Positions 40,538 through 40,542 of a DNA stretch of 40,542 bases are shown here, one piece after another. Each line of letters opens with the position of its first letter. Position 1 is the stretch's first letter. The notes below the pieces were generated by a model. It was not told where the DNA came from and did not search any database. It saw nothing but the letters and a program-made list of their open reading frames with translations. This stretch comes from Candidatus Methanoplasma porotermitis (GTDB lineage: Archaea > Thermoplasmatota > Thermoplasmata > Methanomassiliicoccales > Methanomethylophilaceae): assembly GCA_031290095.1 (NCBI GenBank), contig JAITOF010000037.1, positions 1 to 40,542 on the forward strand. The letters run 5' to 3'. The translations under genes were made by a program, and so were the position numbers.

Positions 40538-40542
40538 CTTTT

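Overview
The window looks like a chromosomal segment of a methanogenic archaeon of the order Methanomassiliicoccales (Thermoplasmata), probably a gut-type member. The pointers are archaeal information-processing genes (RNase P protein 4, archaeal-type tRNA m1G37 methyltransferase, diphthine synthase), an archaeal mevalonate kinase, a four-subunit pyruvate:ferredoxin oxidoreductase, PyrB/PyrI with a zinc-binding regulatory chain, TATA boxes placed so that many transcripts should be leaderless, and very large BspA-like and beta-helix surface proteins. None of the 36 annotated reading frames ends in TAG (34 TGA, 2 TAA), as expected for a lineage that decodes amber as pyrrolysine. The lineage call is inference; no 16S rRNA or mcr gene lies here.

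Layout. 1-2740: BspA-like surface protein behind an 83-base C run. 2867-5452 (minus): aminotransferase, unknown protein and mevalonate kinase operon. 5586-7356 (plus): repeat-rich acidic membrane protein and HD phosphohydrolase. 7357-9235 (minus): rnp4-yhbY-serS operon. 9362-13367: a variable island with a truncated HEPN gene, a second BspA-like protein behind a G13 run, and an internally deleted ATPase pseudogene. 13659-15950: dUTPase-type enzyme, trm5, dphB. 16027-17262 (minus): AAA/DUF4143 ATPase A. 17452-19551 (minus): ADP-forming acyl-CoA synthetase. 19902-23006 (minus): 1034-residue beta-helix adhesin with a 12-base G run (coding strand) just before its start. 23580-26578 (plus): pyrB-pyrI-UPF0200-small protein, then a DUF92 membrane protein. 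26700-27328 (minus): VapBC-like toxin-antitoxin pair. 27535-30489 (minus): porCDAB. 30709-31422 (minus): aquaporin. 31698-32909 (plus): ATPase B, flanked by palindromes and direct repeats. 33354-37301: PEP synthase, CBS/ParB-like protein, SUFU-domain protein. 37438-40370 (plus): BtuF/C/D-type ABC importer. 40465-40537: tRNA-Asp.

Metabolically, the ADP-forming acyl-CoA synthetase, Por and PEP synthase together connect acetate/acetyl-CoA, pyruvate and PEP. The surface genes are the most unusual part. G/C homopolymers of 12 or more bases occur only in the flanks of the three surface-protein genes. In two of them the run sits where transcription would be expected to start, suggesting a phase-variable surface repertoire controlled by tract length. 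A second unusual theme is the AAA/DUF4143 ATPase family: two intact copies share a TTTTGCTT-N6-AAGCAAAA palindrome upstream, one copy is flanked by direct repeats, and a third copy is a deletion remnant.
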